From: Actinomycetota bacterium
Lineage (GTDB): Bacteria; Actinomycetota; Acidimicrobiia; Acidimicrobiales; JACCXE01
Assembly: GCA_013697265.1 (NCBI GenBank)
Contig: JACCXE010000287.1
Location: 1-6,718, forward strand
Length of the DNA stretch: 6,718 bases
Direction of reading: 5' to 3'
The notes under the pieces are model-generated. The model was not told the origin of the DNA and did no database searches. It worked only from the letters and a program-made list of their open reading frames with translations. This document shows, in pieces, positions 4,922 to 6,718 of this stretch. The position numbers and the translations under genes were made by a program. How positions within the stretch are numbered: the stretch's first letter is position 1; each line of letters begins with the position of its first letter.

Positions 4922-6508
4922 ATGCGAGCGATGTTGCGAGATCCCGAAGTCGCGTACCGGCGTCGGTGGCTCACGCTGACCGTTTTGTGCGTGAGCCTGT
5001 TGGTGATCGTGCTCGACAACACCATCTTGAACGTGGCCATCCCCACTCTGGCCCGGCCCAAGAACGTCGGCGGCATCGCGGCGTCGGCCAGTCAGTTGCA
5101 GTGGATCGTCGACTCCTACACCGTCGTGTTCGCCGGCCTGCTCCTGACCGCGGGCAGCCTGGGCGACCGCTTCGGTCGCTACCGAGCGCTCGTGATCGGT
5201 TTGTCGATCTTTGGTTTCGGCAGTCTCCTGAGCGCGCTGAGCAACTCGCCCACGTCGCTCATCGTCACTCGCTCGCTGATGGGTATCGGCGGCGCGTTCA
5301 TCATGCCCTCGACGCTGTCGATCCTCACCAACGTCTTCCACGACCCGCACGAGCGGCGCAAGGCGATCGGTATCTGGGCCGGCGTGGCTGGCTTGGGTGC
5401 CCTGGGCCCGATCACGGGCGGCTTCCTGCTCTCGCACTTTTGGTGGGGCTCGGTGTTTCTCGTGAACGTGCCCATCGTCATCGCCGGCCTCGTCGCCGGC
5501 TACTTCCTGATCCCCGACTCGCGTGACCCGTCTACGCCCAAGCTCGACCCGGTCGGCGCCCTGTTGTCAATCGCCGGCTTGAGCGTTGTGCTCTGGGGCG
5601 TGATCGAGGCGCCGTCGGCTGGATGGACGGCGCCCCAGACCCTGCTCGCTTTCGGCGTGGGCGCCGCGGTCCTGGCCCTGTTCATCCGTTGGGAACTGAC
5701 CTACGCGAGCCCGATGCTCAACATGCGCTTCTTCCAGAACCCGCGGTTCTCGGCCGCGAGCGGCGCCATCACGCTTACCTTTTTCACGCTGTTCGGGACG
5801 CTGTTCATCATGACGCAGTACCTCCAGGTGGTGCGCGGCTTCTCGGCGCTGAAGGCCGGTCTGGTGCTCGGGCCCCAGGCCCTGATGATGTTGACCTTCG
5901 CCCCGACCTCGTCGATCTGGGTGGGCAAGTTCGGCAACAAGCGCGTTGTGGCCACCGGGCTTGGCATCGTGGCGATCTCACTGCTGCTCGTGAGCCGCCT
6001 CACGCCCGACACGCCGACAATCCTCATCATCGGCACCACCATGATGATGGGCGTCGGCATGGCGAACATCATGGCGCCCGCCACCGACTCGATAATGGGC
6101 TCGCTGCCCCGGGCCAAGGCCGGAGTTGGTTCCGCGGTGAACGACACCACGCGCCAGACCGGTGGCGCCTTCGGCGTGGCCGTGTTGGGTTCGCTGTTGG
6201 CGTCGCGGTACTCGAGCGAGGTCACCCACATCCTGGGCACGCACATCGCCGGTGAGGTGAAAGACAACGTGGGCGCCGCGCACGCCTACGCCCTCACCGC
6301 GTTACGCGATCAACCCGAACTCCAGCGCCGCATCGTCGACGCCGCGAACACGGCCTTTGTGTCCGGCTTTCATCTCGCCGCGATCGTGGGTGCGTGCGTG
6401 ATCGCGCTTACCGCCATCGCCGTACTGAAGTTCCTGCCGGCGCGCGGCGACGAAATGGGCTCAGGCACCCCAGACGACGCGCACGTTGCTGCGGATGTCG
6501 GCGGCTGA
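4922..6508 (+). CDS. DHA2-family MFS drug/solute:H+ antiporter, 14 TMS (EmrB/QacA type)
   Basis: This 528-residue integral membrane protein would be a proton-driven exporter. Hallmarks in order: TM1 with motif D1 LDNTILNVAIPTL (Asp32), TM2 WIVDSYTVVFAGLLL, motif A GSLGDRFGRYR (78-88) in the TM2-TM3 loop, motif B RSLMGIGGAFIMPS (117-130), and motif C GLGALGPITGG (157-167), which marks the antiporter class. Further hydrophobic segments continue to about residue 510, consistent with the 14-TMS DHA2 layout. The long loop near 435-480 (VTHILGTHIAGEVKDN onward) before the last helix is typical of the family. The substrate cannot be told; drugs, dyes or an endogenous metabolite are possible. Start: ATG 4922, with an ATG at 4931 as a close alternative. 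The 66-bp gap to the SGNH gene carries a possible promoter, so shared transcription is uncertain. The last 48 bp overlap the convergent GH3 gene. Confidence 0.93.
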   Translation: MRAMLRDPEVAYRRRWLTLTVLCVSLLVIVLDNTILNVAIPTLARPKNVGGIAASASQLQWIVDSYTVVFAGLLLTAGSLGDRFGRYRALVIGLSIFGFGSLLSALSNSPTSLIVTRSLMGIGGAFIMPSTLSILTNVFHDPHERRKAIGIWAGVAGLGALGPITGGFLLSHFWWGSVFLVNVPIVIAGLVAGYFLIPDSRDPSTPKLDPVGALLSIAGLSVVLWGVIEAPSAGWTAPQTLLAFGVGAAVLALFIRWELTYASPMLNMRFFQNPRFSAASGAITLTFFTLFGTLFIMTQYLQVVRGFSALKAGLVLGPQALMMLTFAPTSSIWVGKFGNKRVVATGLGIVAISLLLVSRLTPDTPTILIIGTTMMMGVGMANIMAPATDSIMGSLPRAKAGVGSAVNDTTRQTGGAFGVAVLGSLLASRYSSEVTHILGTHIAGEVKDNVGAAHAYALTALRDQPELQRRIVDAANTAFVSGFHLAAIVGACVIALTAIAVLKFLPARGDEMGSGTPDDAHVAADVGG

Positions 6509-6718
6509 CACACCGACGAGCAACTCGAACTCGCCCGGCTCGGCCCGCCAGGCGTGGATGGCCGGGTCCCAGTACGAGAACGAGCGGTCGTCGAGGGTGA
6601 TTTTCGCTGTCTTCGACTTGCCCGCCTTCACGTGCACGCGTGCGAAACCCTTGAGTTCCTTCTCGGGCCGCACCAGCGACGATTCGACGTCGCGCACGTA
6701 AAGCTGCACCACGCAGTC
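6461..6718 (-). CDS. Glycoside hydrolase family 3 beta-glucosidase, C-terminal Fn3-like domain (5' part outside window)
   Basis: The last 85 residues of a minus-strand gene that enters from the right edge and ends with TGA at 6461-6463. The reading VVQLYVRDVESSLVRPEKEL, then KGFARVHVKAGKSKTAKITL, then FSYWDPAIHAW, EPGEFELLVGVSAADIR, is the fibronectin type III-like domain found at the C-terminus of many GH3 beta-glucosidases, beta-xylosidases and related enzymes. The catalytic (beta/alpha)8 and alpha/beta sandwich domains lie outside the window, so substrate and even activity cannot be judged. The frame is open to the window end, so the GTG at 6712 is an internal valine, not a start. The 3' end overlaps the convergent transporter gene by 48 bp. 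Confidence 0.85.
   Translation of the reverse strand, partial: DCVVQLYVRDVESSLVRPEKELKGFARVHVKAGKSKTAKITLDDRSFSYWDPAIHAWRAEPGEFELLVGVSAADIRSNVRVVWGA

Noticed and set aside
4007..5437. Long minus-strand open frame (476 codons) opposite the SGNH hydrolase and transporter genes
   Set aside because: It is rich in Arg, Gln, Asp and His with no recognisable domain and crosses two well-supported plus-strand genes; it is a shadow frame caused by high GC content.
5701..6267. Minus-strand open frame of 188 codons opposite the transporter
   Set aside because: It has no family features; the plus strand here encodes conserved membrane segments.
1..6718. CRISPR array, tRNA, insertion sequence, toxin-antitoxin or defence system
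   Set aside because: I saw no regularly spaced repeats, cloverleaf, transposase motifs or terminal repeats, and no gene outside ordinary stress, transport and hydrolase families.

Overview
The window is GC-rich, densely packed bacterial chromosome and suggests a free-living high-GC actinobacterium. The evidence is the strong G/C preference at third codon positions, GTG starts, candidate leaderless promoters (TANNNT about 7 nt before a start codon), and proteins whose wording resembles actinobacterial homologues: an AhpE-like peroxiredoxin, an ArsR/SRPBCC pair, a beta-lactamase-fold esterase and a DHA2 transporter. An Acidimicrobiia-like lineage is possible, but the taxonomy is inferred from impression only.

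Layout. Left edge, plus strand: the 3' end of an AhpE-like peroxiredoxin, whose stop overlaps the stop of a convergent minus-strand gene by 4 bp. Minus strand, transcribed right to left from about 2417 to 257: a CDF cation efflux protein, a GNAT acetyltransferase starting 4 nt after the CDF stop, an ArsR-family repressor with its own promoter and AT-rich palindromic operator, and an SRPBCC/AHSA1 protein whose ribosome site overlaps the arsR stop. Plus strand from 2455: a beta-lactamase-fold serine hydrolase/esterase divergent from the CDF gene, a two-domain SGNH/GDSL hydrolase, and a 14-TMS DHA2 drug-type transporter. Right edge, minus strand: the C-terminal Fn3-like end of a glycoside hydrolase family 3 beta-glucosidase, whose 3' end overlaps the transporter gene by 48 bp.

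How the genes may work together. ArsR and SRPBCC form a recognisable self-regulated pair. The CDF gene probably exports Zn2+ or a similar divalent cation, and the GNAT gene rides on its transcript. The two hydrolases and the transporter are co-oriented and could handle one esterified compound (hydrolysis plus efflux), but the 118-bp and 66-bp gaps and the separate candidate promoters do not require that. No gene-free stretch exceeds 300 bp. No tRNA, rRNA, CRISPR array, insertion sequence or convincing intrinsic terminator was seen. The most informative non-coding sequence is the arsR promoter/operator at 967-1005. I found no clear sign of a wholly new system; the items worth checking are regulatory details, an atypical SRPBCC C-terminus and a variant metal site in the CDF protein.
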